Under the pieces are notes generated by a model, which was given only the letters and a program-made list of their open reading frames with translations, was not told the origin of the DNA and made no database searches. DNA of 64,000 bases from Panopea generosa. Its lineage: Eukaryota; Mollusca; Bivalvia; Adapedonta; Hiatellidae. Where the stretch lies: contig CM055901.1 in NCBI GenBank assembly GCA_029582155.1, positions 50,969,206 through 51,033,205 of the forward strand. Reading direction: 5' to 3'. The translations under genes were made by a program, and so were the position numbers. Below, in pieces: positions 46,011-59,300 of this stretch; position 1 is the stretch's first letter; each line of letters opens with the position of its first letter.

Positions 46011-49000
46011 TCACAATTTTATAATTGGCTTAAAAAATAAATTGTTTGCCGTACGGACCCAAAAGTTTTTATTGACTATCAAAGCGTTTAATTTCTTTTT
46101 TCATGATTTCTGTCATTCCTATCAACAGGTACTCAATAAGCGTGTTATAAGTCACAGTTTATAGGGAGTCACTTATCTTGTGGATAGGTCACTGCTATAC
46201 AATAATGACCCCTTTATTTGCAATTCGTGTCTATCAAACATCATAAAGTCCTATTTGTAGGTACGAATGAAATGCAGGTTTTAAACTTTTATAATAACCA
46301 AACAATCATTCCCCATTCTACTTAAACAGAGCATTACTAAATAGGTATGCGTAATATAAGCTAAACTTGGTGAAATTTACCATACTGCATGACATTAGAA
46401 AGACAGACGGGCGGGAGGGCTTTCACGCACGCACACACGCACACAGACCGTCACACACAGCAAACAGACGAACAAACATGACGAAAGTATCGGGCGGACG
46501 GACGAATGGAGATATTAACGGACGGATGGAAAGACTTAGACGTCGCCCACGTTATTGGTACTTAATACCCGAAATATATAAAACTGTTTCCGAATACTTG
46601 ATCGTTTTTGGAATTATACTTACTGTATATCAAAATAAAGGTCGTGGAACGATAATTTCAGTTGACGGATATAAATTATGCTATTGATATGATCTATAAA
46701 TTTTTATTTAATAATAAGTCACGTTTAACTTCATTTTCCCCGTGTTCCGGCGTAACATTTACCACGGGTTCCGCCCTAAAATGTTATGTTTAAAATCGGA
46801 GCGAAAGGACAGATATCAGGTCTATTCACTGGGGAAAGTGACACAATTTCCGGTTAACAGTTATTACGGAACACGTGGTTCATTACGTATATGCTAAATG
46901 TTCAGAAAACAAACGACTCGTCAATAAAGTCATACTGAATAGTCAAGATGAAAAATAATTGTTAGTATTGCAATAGACGTATGTATGTATATGTTCATTG
47001 TTTTATTATATGGTACTTGATGACATTTTTCATATTGCGATTATGAGATATTACATTTTTAAGGTGTTGTCCGCCAACGTTATTTGAAAGAAATAATTGA
47101 AATGTATTTGATCAATTTAATTATTTTAGAAAAAATCGCGAACATACAAATTTTAAAATCATATCATACTAAAGTAAAATTTCAGTGGAACATGCTTATA
47201 TGGAATGAAATATATTTACTTTGCTCTGAATAGTACAGATTTCGTATTTAAAATGTACTCTATGATTTGCCTCCTCTAAGCATTTTTACCAAAAAATAAC
47301 GTCTGTCCCCATATGTTGACCATATTAACCATATTTTAACACAGAATATTGTCTTTTGAATATTAAATTTACGAGTAAATTTAGTTTCTGTAAGTGTCCC
47401 AAAATATTGAAAAAAAATTGAAAATCATTTACACCTCGTATCAAGTATTTCCGATGTCCTCTATCAAATATTTACGACGTCAGTTTGACGTTCTTTTAAT
47501 ACGGCAAAAAAACCTATGGACGCCTCTTTTTATATAAATGGTATACTGTATTCTCATAGTTTATGTAGCTACAGTAATATCATTGGTTTTGATCCATTTA
47601 ATACCCGCAGAAAATCATGATTCCATTGCAGTAACCGATATTCCGATATTCGGCTATTTTCCTGTAAAATAAATGATACGAAATACATTAATAAAAACGT
47701 AATATTACATTTTATACAATTTTAACGTTAACGTTGTGTTACGCTTAGAACTACCATTACCGTGCGCGACGTCTTAATTAATATCGCAAATGGACGGGCG
47801 GAAACTTCAATTAATGTATGGTCACATTTAATCAACATGTGGTATATATAAAGAATGATTGATGAAAGAGAATTTTTCTCGCCACTTATACATGCAAAAG
47901 CATAGTACCACCATTGGAAAAAGGAAGTGCTTCCGTGGGGTAATCGTATAATGGCGGTTTAAATCCTTGTTTCTTCTTTAAAATTGCATTTTCCTATTTG
48001 TAGTGCTCATTTTTTTATTTGAATGGCATTATTGATGTATTTTGGCCATTTTGAAAGCATTGTCAAGTTTAAATTGTGAACTTAGAAAAAAAATTGATGC
48101 TTGAAAACTGGGGTAAAAATACATGATTTCGGGAGTCTACTTTCACTTTGTCAACAGTGTACACACTGAGCAGAAAAAAAATCTTATATAACAAACAACC
48201 CCTACTTTTCTCATCATATTCTGGTAGTGCAGAGGTTGACAAACAGTAAAATGTAAGTTTCATTTCTTTCATTTAAGTTTCTTTATGAATGATAAGCGTT
48301 CATTTTTTTATTATTAACTATAAAATAAAGAAAAACGATCAATGATGGGGTTACACCTACAAAAAGAGTCAAATCGGGAATTTAATGAGGGTGTGTGGGT
48401 GGGGGTTACACTATTAACAGACGGAAGTCATTTTCCGACATCATTCAACGGGAGTAAAAAAAAATCGTTACACGGCTCTTCAAAATAATTATTATTTGTG
48501 GTTAGCGGACAATTCATCTACTTTTAAACATTGGTTACTGGTTAATTATCGCTGTGGAATAATTCCAAAGTTTTTTGTAACACATCCTGACAGACCCGTT
48601 TGGGCATTTAACGATGTGTGCTTTTATTTCAATACACTTAAACCATGATGGGCGACGAGATTATCAACACAGTCTTGAAGACAATTTGTTGAAAACCCGC
48701 AGTAATAGCACTGACTATCCATAGTTCATTTTCTGGAGAGAGGACATACTGTTAATTTACGACCTTATATATTCCGTTTATATGTTTTGTATACCAAAAA
48801 GACCCAGCCAACCTACAAATATGACAAACGCGTATTTGTTGTGTGTTCATAAAAGAGCTTGATTTTGTTTTTGTTTTCAATATAATGCTATTCACTGTGG
48901 CATAGTTAAAAAACTATATGTAGATCGCTCTGTAATACTGACCAATTAATTAATTAGGCAAATGGTCTGTGTATATCTGATAAGTAATGCTGTAAAATTG

Positions 49001-49721
49001 AATTGATTGTTTCAGAGTACCAAATGTATAAACAAAGAAAATGTGTCTGCACCATATCCTTTTCTTGAATAAAGTCTATGCCGTATCCAAATATAGGACT
49101 TATTTTCCAGAAAGTACATGCCGTTTCACGGTGCCTACGCCGTGTAATACACAACATTTCGAACACATAAAGTAAATTAATCCAGCCTGTACTTCACAGG
49201 GAGACAGTAGGGTATTTACTTTCCATTTTATTCGGGTTTATATTTGAAAAAAAATTGTGGCGGATTGAGGAAATGACCAAAATCAGGTGGTTCTCCCGAT
49301 CTAACAATTACCGCCATCATAGAGACACATTTATCGCTGATGTTTTATGTTGTTCAAAAGAATCAAAAGCTGTACCATATGCAATCAACAATATAGCTAG
49401 TTCCTTTCAGTAAACAACGATACAAATATTATTAGTTCGTTGGTAAAAGCAAAGTACAGATTGAAAATGAGACGTACCTTTTTGTTGATATCGCTGTCGC
49501 CAGCTTGCGTGTCTATGCCGGAACATGGAAAAGCTATGCAGTGTTACCAGCTCAGGTATGATTTCGTAACTGGAAGCGTATTTTTCTCCCCTTTACTAGT
49601 TTCTAAATTTAATTCTATGCTTACGCACATCAAACAGGTGTTTCAACAAATATACTCCACAAAACAAGCAAACATGTACAGGTACATGTATTTCATTTCC
49701 CATAGATATTACATTAAAATG
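46011..49721. other. Intergenic spacer without supported genes
   Basis: This separates the divergent P4HTM and KDM4 starts. It contains a CA/CGGACGG-rich patch at about 46400-46500 and is somewhat richer in CpG at 46740-46900 and 47755-47810 than its surroundings. No exon is recognisable. A KDM4 5'UTR exon could lie here but cannot be identified. Confidence 0.55.
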
Positions 49722-49872
49722 GAGCACGTGGTCCATTGGTAGAGCGCCGAATTCATGATAGGAGGGTCGTGGGTTCGATTCCCCGCCACGGCTCCGTGTG
49801 GTGTCCTTGAGCAAGACACTTTTCCACATATGCTTAGTACATTGAAGACGACTCACCTTTGTTGTCAATACT
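49722..49872 (+). mobile_element. tRNA-derived SINE, family D
   Basis: GAGCACGTGGTCCATTGGTA and GAGCGCC form the A-box head, GGGTCGTGGGTTCGATTCCC the B box, followed by GTGTCCTTGAGCAAGACACT, a conserved domain seen in several animal SINEs. It is single copy in this window and well preserved. Confidence 0.85.
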
Positions 49873-50709
49873 TCTTGTGACCGGACCATCACCGGAAATG
49901 CTACAGAACATTGTATTACATCACATTTATGTGATGCTTTGGGAGATTACTAGGCGTGACATATATACTATTACCAGTCTTTAAAACAAGCGGGGACTGC
50001 AAAAATAATGCTACAACATGTATGGGCAATATGTTCAAAAACAACATAAACCCACAAAAAATATATTTTTTAATTTACCTTGATTATTAAAATGAACGAA
50101 TATTTCAAAATATTTCTTTAAAGTTTTTATTTTTTCATTCAAGGTTTAACTATGTTCTTTCAACATCAAACTTTAATTATAAAAACTGTTTTCCTAACTA
50201 CCATTTGAACTAGAAAACGCATTTTGGCAAAGAATTATATAGAGAAGGCACGGAAACTGATTGATATTTTGTGAACGCTCGCGTATTCGCGCAAATCTCG
50301 CAATATCTCGTTTTTAAATATCTTAACTTCCATTCATTTCAGGAACACAAATCAACACTCTTACATTGCAGAATGATATTCTCATCTACACAATACCATT
50401 CCCAGCAATGTGTGTTTAAAATTGTTTAAGTACATCAGATTACAAATTTTGAATACTGCAGCTAAAGTAACAACACATTACGAGCAATTTCACTTCAAAC
50501 TTAATATCTTTAATTCATGATCATTTTTCGTGTTCTAAACATTATAAAACATCGAGATTACAAACAACTAACTACATTTATATACAATAAATCAGTTGCC
50601 TGTAAATCTATTAATTTACCAACTATCATTCGTGTTCTATTTTATTAATATTTAGTCAGGAGATGCAAGTTTCCTATCCTTCTATGTAAGTCCTTGATTT
50701 TGGTGTGAA

Positions 50710-50727
50710 CCCCCCCCCCCCCCCCCC
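50710..50727 (+). repeat. Homopolymer C18
   Basis: An uninterrupted run of 18 C; assembly length is uncertain at such tracts. Confidence 0.9.
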
Positions 50728-52999
50728 ATATACTGTTTTAAACTCCCAGATACACTTAACATTTAACATCTGGGCTGCGTTCAACACCATTAAAGAGCAA
50801 ATGCGTTTAATGCCTGGTTCCCTAAAACCATCGCGTACATCGTGCTAATTTGAGGTTGAGCCTATGGCCAGAAAAATATGTAAGCTAACGTTAGCAAACG
50901 TTTAATCGAACTGAACGCAGCCCAGGTTATTATATTTTTTATGTATATTTATTGTCCATATAATTAATGTATTACTCATTTACATGAAAATGATTATGCC
51001 TTTTCAAAAAAAAAAAAAAATATTTTTTTGAATGTTTTGTTTTAAAATACATTTTTTGAACAATTTGGTAACCCGTTTTAATTCCCTTTTCTGGGCATGT
51101 TCACAAAACAGTTTTATTTGTGTCCAGTAGAATTTATGCTGGCATGGCTCCTAACTTATTTTTTTTTAGTATATCTCTTTGAAAATGTCAATTTAAACGA
51201 TGGATTTGGAAATGAATATTTACCATAGCATGTCTAGTGAGATATAAAAAGTGTATTTATTTCTTCTGGATCGGTGAGAAAAATTATAAATTGTTAAAGC
51301 GGCATAACCAGTAGGCCCTAGGTTTATTTTAAATATAGATCTATATACAGTATATCAGCTATAAATAAAAAATATATTAAACTTATTTATGAATGACCAA
51401 CATTTTGCCCGGAAACTTTGTCTATCTTCTTCGATTCAGTCAATGACTTAATTCAATTCTTGATTCAAAAATATCCGATGTTCGATTATACACACCCTGC
51501 ACAAAGGGACAAGCAAACATCGCACACAGTGCCAACCCGGGGCATTATAAATTTAAACTCGTCAGCAGCAGCAGCAACAGCATCATCGTCATCAGTAATC
51601 AATACGGCATTTCGATTTATAGCGAACACATAAATTCCAATATGATTTTTTTCTGATACGTTATGCAAACCAACAACACTAGACTATTTATTTTTCTTTA
51701 TTATCCTTGTATACCTAACACCGCGATATACCTATTACCGCGAATGCCGATATAAAACAATCGATGTAGACATGCGCTAAGCTCTAACTTTCGTTAGCGT
51801 CGGCCTTTGTTTGCATTTCGTTTCGGCAACTGTTTATTACTAAGCATACTTGAGTAACCTAATTACTGTTTATTATTGACGCCATTCCTTACATGGTTGA
51901 AACAAAATTAGGTATGACCAGTAAAATATATTAGTTGCTGTTTTGTGAAACAGACAATACCGACGTAGAACTATTTTTGATATTAATGTATGCGCAACAT
52001 AACAAAACTACCAATCATTGCGCTTAATACATAATCTTTTAAAAACAGATATTTCCTATGAAAATAGTATTTGAACTATTAGATAGAGGGAATATTTTCA
52101 TAAATTGTATGATATAATACTTTTTGACACAATCATTGGATTACAAATACTGCTGGTCGCACTATTTTCTCTTGTCTATGTACTTCGGCTCACTTTCATG
52201 GTCACGTAAGACATTTGCAATTTTTTTGGATAAAAGAAAATACGAGATAGCAACTATTCTAAGAAGTTCAGGTAAGAAACATTGCTCTGAATCAATCCGT
52301 TTCCAGTATCTAAATTGAAAACCGCAATCATCAAATGTTGATATCATTGAAAAGGCTGTAAATACACCCCGGTAATTTTGACATATAACATCGGTTTTGA
52401 AGAAGAATCTTGACACAGGGTAAATTAGACGGTATTTTACTGCATTGTGATGCATTCCATCACTATTGTCTGTCAACATACATGTTCATGGTTATAGGAC
52501 AGGCGATCACTTATATTGTAATGTAGATACTAGTATTTATGCGGAGATGATGGGAGGAAATGTATATTTTATTTCCTGCGTTGTTCAGAAGCCATGATGG
52601 AAAAAGTACACAAATGTGTTATAGTCTATTTCAAGTACATAAAAGTTATTGTTGTGGCTTGTTTCCTATTTTTATAAATCTTGAATATAAATATCATATA
52701 CATTTATATGCAGACATTATAGACTGATATTCCAGCTGGTCTACAGCATAGTGCTGAACTAATATGTTTTAATGTATTCTATTTTCACTTTTTTTAAAAC
52801 CAAATAATGTCAAAAGTGCATTAATTATGCTTAAATGCTGGACAAAGCTTAACTGTTTCTGATTCCTGTACAGGCTATGTTCCTGATGAGCTGTATATGT
52901 GATTTTTATTTATTTTAAAATTAGAATAGACAGAAATGGCCTACCATTTTTTTTTTAATATATATACACACTACCACAGGACCTGCACAAGCATGTGAA

Positions 53000-53112
53000 T
53001 TACAAGTCATTTATGCAGAAACAGTGTCTTACTCACACAAAGCTGTGGGGAGGATCAAACCCACAACCTTCCGATTCTTTGTTCACTGCTTTACCACTGG
53101 ACCATCCCCTCA
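53000..53112 (-). mobile_element. tRNA-like SINE fragment
   Basis: The minus strand gives GGATGGTCCAGTGGTAAAGC (A-box-like) and GGTTGTGGGTTTGATCCTCC (B-box-like), then a short body. It resembles the family D head. Confidence 0.6.
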
Positions 53113-53372
53113 ACAATCTTCTGTCATCATCTTATATATTTTTGTTTGCTAATTCTAATTACAAATATGGACATTATGCAGATAACAGTTGAATTTTATT
53201 CACTGATAAAAAACTGTGGACATTGTATTAAGCCAAAAGGTTTGGGTCACACACAACAAACCAAGACTCCAGACACTCTTTCACAGACCAAAGTTTCTGT
53301 CTCTTTAAACTGTAACTAAAACATCAGTTTTGTTTCTCTCATTTATTTGCAGATTGGTTTGCAATAAGGTAG

Positions 53373-53389
53373 ATGTCTATATCGCCAGG
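53373..53389 (+). promoter_or_regulatory. Out-of-frame upstream ATG before the KDM4 start
   Basis: An ATG at 53373 in the same exon is 17 nt upstream of, and out of frame with, the KDM4 ATG. It opens a short reading frame that overlaps the start of the gene. It could lower translation; whether it is in the mature transcript depends on the 5' exon. Confidence 0.4.
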
Positions 53390-56300
53390 ATGGAGTCGTC
53401 TAGCGGAGGACACAACATTCCTAAGATCATGGTCTTCAGACCAACAATGGAAGAGTTCAAAGATTTCAACAAGTATATAGAGTATATCGAAAGTCAAGGA
53501 GCACATAAGGCAGGGGTCTGTAAGGTGAAAAAAGAAGTTATTTTGAAATAGAATAAATACCTTGATGATAGATTAATAATAGATCCCTCGTCCAGTTTTT
53601 TAGGCCAAAATTTGACCCCATTCCCCCGGCCCTGGAATATACATTTTACCCCTAATTTTACTGAAAATCCTCCCCCCCCCTTAAAACTATATATTTTGAG
53701 CTCTTGTGATGCCACGTGTCTGTCGTCCGTCATCCAATGTTAACTTTTAGCTTCTAACAACTTCTCTGAAACCATTGGGCCAATTTTGATATAACTTTCA
53801 GATATGTTCCTTGGGTTACCCTCTACCAAGTTTGTTCAAGCCATCTTAATTCTTCAAAAAACATGGCCGCCAGGGGAGTGGGGGGGGGGGGCGTGGCAAG
53901 TTTAATTAGTAAAAACTTACAAAACCTTCTTGTCAGAAACTACTGGCTCGATTTTAAAATAATTTAACAGAAATGTTCCCTGGGTGACCCTCTGCCAAGT
54001 TTGTTCAAGCCATCTTGATTCGTCAAGAAACATGGCGGCCAGGGGCTGGGGTTAGTTTACTATATAAGCTATAGTAAAAACATAAAATATCTTCTTCTCA
54101 GAAACTACTGTCTCGATTTTAAAATAATTTCACAGAAATGTTCCTTGGGTGACCCTCAACCAAGTTTGTTCAAGTCATCTTGATTCGTGAAAAAACATGG
54201 CGGCCAGGGGGTGGGGTTACGGTAGTTTACTATATAAGCTATAGTAAAAACTTAAAAATCTTCTTGTCAGAAACTACTAGCTTGATTTTAAAATTATTTC
54301 ACAGAAATGTTCCTTGTGTGACCCTCTACCAAGTTTGTTCACCACATCTTGATTCATCAAAAAACATGACAGCCAGGGTGGGGTTAGCTTACTCTATAAG
54401 CTATAGTAAAAACTTAAAAAATCTTGTCAGAAACTACTGGCTTAATTTTAAAATAATTTCACAGAAATGTTCATTGGGTGACCCTCTACCAAGTTTGTTC
54501 AAGCCATCTTGATTCGTCAAAAAACATGGACGCCAGGGGCTGGGGTTAGTTTACTATATAAGCTAAAGTTAAAACTTAAAAAATCTTCTTGTCAGAAACT
54601 ACTGGCTCGATTTTAAAATAATTTCACAGAAATGTTCCCTGGGTGACCCTCTACCCAGTTTGTTCAAGCCATTTTGATTCATCAAAAAACATGGCGGCCA
54701 GGGGGTGAGGTTAGTTTACTATATAAGCTATAGTAAAGACTTAAAAAATCTTCTTGTCAGAAACCACCAGATCAATTTTAAAACAATTTCGCAGAAATGT
54801 TCCTTGGGTGACCCTTTACTAAGTTTGTTGGCCCTCTTGTTTGTTTTAACTCTTAAGTGGGGGGGGGGGTTCCTTTTGTGTCCTTCCTTTTTTGTTATAC
54901 ATGTATCATGAGTTTCTCTGCATTATCACAGAATCAATCAAACATGGGAATTCCTCCCTCTGAATAACTAAAAACTAACTGGCTTTTTCAGAAAAATGAA
55001 GTGTTTTCAATATAAAAGTAAATAAATTAAACAATTGTTTTTTATGAAAAACCAAGGAATATAAAATAATCTACAACATATGGTACTGTTGACAAAATCA
55101 CATTTTTATGTTACGGAATATTTGATATTTCTATATTCACTAATTAATTAATCAGTTGTATTTTTATAAAGAAATGAGATATTTGCTTTTGGTAGACCTG
55201 TAGTGTTTTTGAAGTTCCAATAAGCTTACCATCTATAACTTATAATCTGTTTTTACCACAGATAATACCGCCATCAGAATGGTGTCCAAGAAAAGGAGGT
55301 TATGATGACCTTGACCTCACAATTCCAGCTCCAATTGTTCAGGAAGTACATGGTTGTCAGGGACTCTACACACAGTATAACATACAAAAAAAGGCTATTC
55401 ATGTGAAAGACTTCGAAAAACTAGCAAATGGAGAAAGGTATCAATTTAATTAATTAATTTTCTGCAAAATCCTTATTTCTTGTTGGGGTTATTTTTCATT
55501 GTTTTTGGTTCAAGAACATTCTCATGGGGATTTGATTTTATTGAAAATAAATTAAAATCTTCCTTTACCCCATTAATTTTCAGCTCATTAAAATTTGTAA
55601 ATTATATATTCCATCACGTTTTAATTACAGACCTGTGACTACATTTGTGATAGTAAATGTTTCACAATTGGGTAATCCTGGTGAAAAGTTGTCACTTAGT
55701 GTTTTGGTAGTACATGTTTTTATTAAACTGTTATGAAAATAATATTGGATAGTATGTATCAGGAGTAAAATATTTATCGTCAAAAGGTATAAATAGCTGG
55801 GGACCAGCGCAAATTCATGTCATAGTGTAATTATATCATAAATGAAGATAAGAGTTTTGTTTCATGCGGTATGGTCAAAAACCAGAGAAAATCATAAGCT
55901 CAATTTGTGGGCCAGGCAATCACTTTTTGGATGTTAATTTGCATTTATTCATAGTTAGCTCTACTGGCCAAAGGCCAGAAGTGCTTATGCGTTGGTCCAT
56001 TGTCTGTCGTCTGTTAGCAGCACTTGCTCTGAAACCACTAAGCCAATTAAATTGAAACTTAACATGGATGTTTCTATTGCAGAGGATACTATACAGAAGA
56101 TTTTTTTTTTTTAACTGAAATTAAAAATGGCCGCCATTACTAAAAATAGTCCAAAACTTAAAAAATCTTCTTCTCATGAACAGCCCAACAGATTTTCAAA
56201 TTGTTTATGTAGTTATGTTTACCACCTTTAGTTTTGTTAGCATTGTTCAAATGGTGTCCCTAGGGGGGTTAAACATGACCCCGTCCCGATGGTTCAATTA

Positions 56301-59300
56301 GGGGACACATGTCATCATAATATTTTTTTAATTTTTTTTTTGAATAGAAATGATTTTGCCTATATCTTCACAGAAGCATTGTTTGGTGAAGGGGGTTCAG
56401 ATTTGTAAAAATGACTTAGTTCCACTGTCTTAAGGGGTCAGGAGGGGCCCCAAAAGGGTAAAAATTGGGAATTACTAAAATTGTTTTCTTAAGAACCGGT
56501 ATGTCAGATTTGTTCATATTTGGCATAAATTATCCCTATGTGTAGGGGTTTGATTGCAGATAAAATTTAAGGGCTAAAATTTATAGGGGTCCTGTAAGGG
56601 GACTTAAAATTTTGCACATGGCTACTATGGGAAAACAGAAAATTCTCTTTTTCTTTCATCTATTCTAAAACCACAAGGCCAATTAAATTGAAACTTCACA
56701 ATTGATGTTTCTATTGCATAGGAGACTTTACAGAAGATTTTTTTTTTTTTCAATCTAAAATTCAAGATGGCGCCATTACTAAAAATATTCCAAAACTTAA
56801 AAAATCTTCTCATGAACGGCCCAACACATTTGCAAAATGTTTATGTAGTTATGATGACTAACTATAGTTTTGTTAGATTGTTCAAATAGTGTCCCTAGGG
56901 TTAAAAATGACCCCGCCCCGAGGTTTCAATTAGGGGTCACATGTCAATATAATGTTTTTTTTGGAAATGGAAATGATTTTGCTTATAACTTCACAAAAGC
57001 ATTGTTAGGTGAAGGAGGTTCAGATTTGTAAAAATGACTGGGTTCCTATGTCATAAGGGGTCAGGAGGGGCCCAAAAGGGTACAAATTTGGAATTACTAA
57101 AATTGTTTTCTTAAGAACTGGTATGTCAGATTTGTACATATTTGACATAAATTATCACTATGTGTTAGGGTTTGATTGCAGATAAGAATTTAGGGGCCCT
57201 GTAAGGGGACTTCGAATTTTACATGGGGATACTATGGTAAAACAAAAAAATACTCTTTTTTGTTCTTTTATTCTTAAACCACTAGGCCAATTGAACTAAA
57301 ACTTCACATGGATGTTTCTATTGCATAGGAGACTATACAGAAGATTTTTTTTTCTATCTAAAATTCAAGATGGCCGCCATTACTAAAAAAAGTCCAAAAC
57401 TTAAAAAAATGTCTTCTCATGAACGGTCCAACAGATTTTCATAATGTTTATATAGTAATGATGACCAACTATATTTTTGTTAGATTTGTTCAAATGGTGT
57501 TCCTAAGGTTAAAAATGACCCCGCCCCTAAGTTTCAATTGCATAGGAGAATTTCATAAAGTGCTATGAGTCAGTAGAGCGTCCGCAGGCCCTGTTAGACC
57601 TCTTGTTTTTATTAATAAAATATTCAAAGACACTTTTAAATCTATGTGTAGTTGCTGGGACATACTAGATCAGAGGACTAAATACTTAGCTCATTTCATT
57701 AACAGTGACTTACAAAAGGTTAAATCTTGCTGTAGAATGTTCACCTGATTGGATGAGAAAAGAGCAAATGGTACATGTATGAATTGTGTATGAGCTGTAG
57801 CAACCAATCAGTCTGTCTCTGAGCAATTTATGCATGAATGTGCATATATGTATGGTGTTATGCATAATTCTATTCTGTTTCTGTGTAGGTTTAAAACTCC
57901 ACGTCACTTCGATTTTGAGGAGCTTGAACGGAAGTATTGGAAGAACATTACCTTTGTCAACCCTATGTATGGTGCTGATATATCTGGGAGTATCACAGAC
58001 CCTGACCAGACTATCTGGAACATCAACAATCTTGGTTCCATTCTCGACTTTGTGGGAGAGGACTATGGGATCAAGATTGAAGGTGTGAATACTGCCTACC
58101 TGTACTTTGGTATGTGGAAGACAACATTTGCATGGCATACCGAGGACATGGACCTGTACAGCATCAACTACATCCATTTTGGTGCACCTAAGACTTGGTA
58201 CAGCATCCCACCTGAACATGGACGCCGTCTAGAAAGACTTGCACAAGGTATGGCTTTATTTGAGTAGTTATATTGTATATCACCTTCTGGGTATAATACA
58301 TGCGTAAATCCATTGATTTTTTTGCAAGATAATGTTCTCTCTCATATAAATCAAGTAATGGTTGGTTAAAACATTGATATATGATAGCATTCTAATGAGG
58401 GTCAAGTAAATTAATAATTTTTTTTTTTATCGAAGCTTATGATTTTGTTGAAGTAAATAATTGTCATGTTTTCAAGACTGTTGAATAAGAAAGTTACTAT
58501 GATTTCACTATATCTTCATGATCCAATGGGTTTCTATGTCTGTCCTTTGAACAGCATGCGAGTAGTTATGAATCTTTAACTGGATCTTACTCTTACAAAG
58601 ATATCAGTTTATGTATGTCCTTCCAGTCTAGATATGTTGCATGTTATTCTATTGTATATAAGTCTTGATTGACAGCAACTCTATTGGGTTGGTTGATGCT
58701 ATGGTTTTGTGTCCTTGTTTTGTATTTTAGCAAGGCACACTCCCAGTAGTGTGGTCTGTAGATTTATTTCTTGTTGTTCACAAATAATTGTCTCCATGAT
58801 CTGACTGTAAATGAAGTTGACATGTTTGATTAATACAAACTTATTTAAGATCATTTAGAAGTGCACTAAGAGCTTTTATGACTTTCTCTCACAAATTCTG
58901 GTGTTGTTTTTGAGAGACCATGAGAGTTGTTAAAAAATGTTTTTTTTTTCCTTTAGGTTTTTTCCCAAGCAGTTTTCAGGCATGTCCTGCATTCCTGAGA
59001 CACAAGATGACATTGATATCTCCTAATGTTTTACGACAATACTCCATTCCATATAATAAGGTATGTAACTTCCAAACAGCGCATTTCATCTTTAAACAGT
59101 TTAGTTGTAGTTTTCGTTTAATCTCATCTCGTAATCACCCAACAAAGTTCATAGTAAGAATCAGTTCTCACTGAAAGCCCAAGTAAAATGTGTTGTGGAT
59201 TCAGCAAACTACCCATTTATGTTACACTGGCTTGTATGAAAGTTTGTATTTGCATGTAATACAAAGTTGTTTCAATTTTTGTCTTGCTGTGATGAAGGAG

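Larger units (their letters stand above)
49873..53352. other. Intergenic spacer without supported genes
   Basis: AT-rich. It contains the C18 tract at 50710-50727 and a tRNA-like SINE fragment near 53000. No exon is supported. KDM4 5'UTR exon(s) may lie in this stretch. Confidence 0.55.

Noticed and set aside
46367-46687. 106-residue ORF in the intergenic spacer
   Set aside because: Arises from a CA/CGGACGG-rich low-complexity patch; no domain, no splice support.
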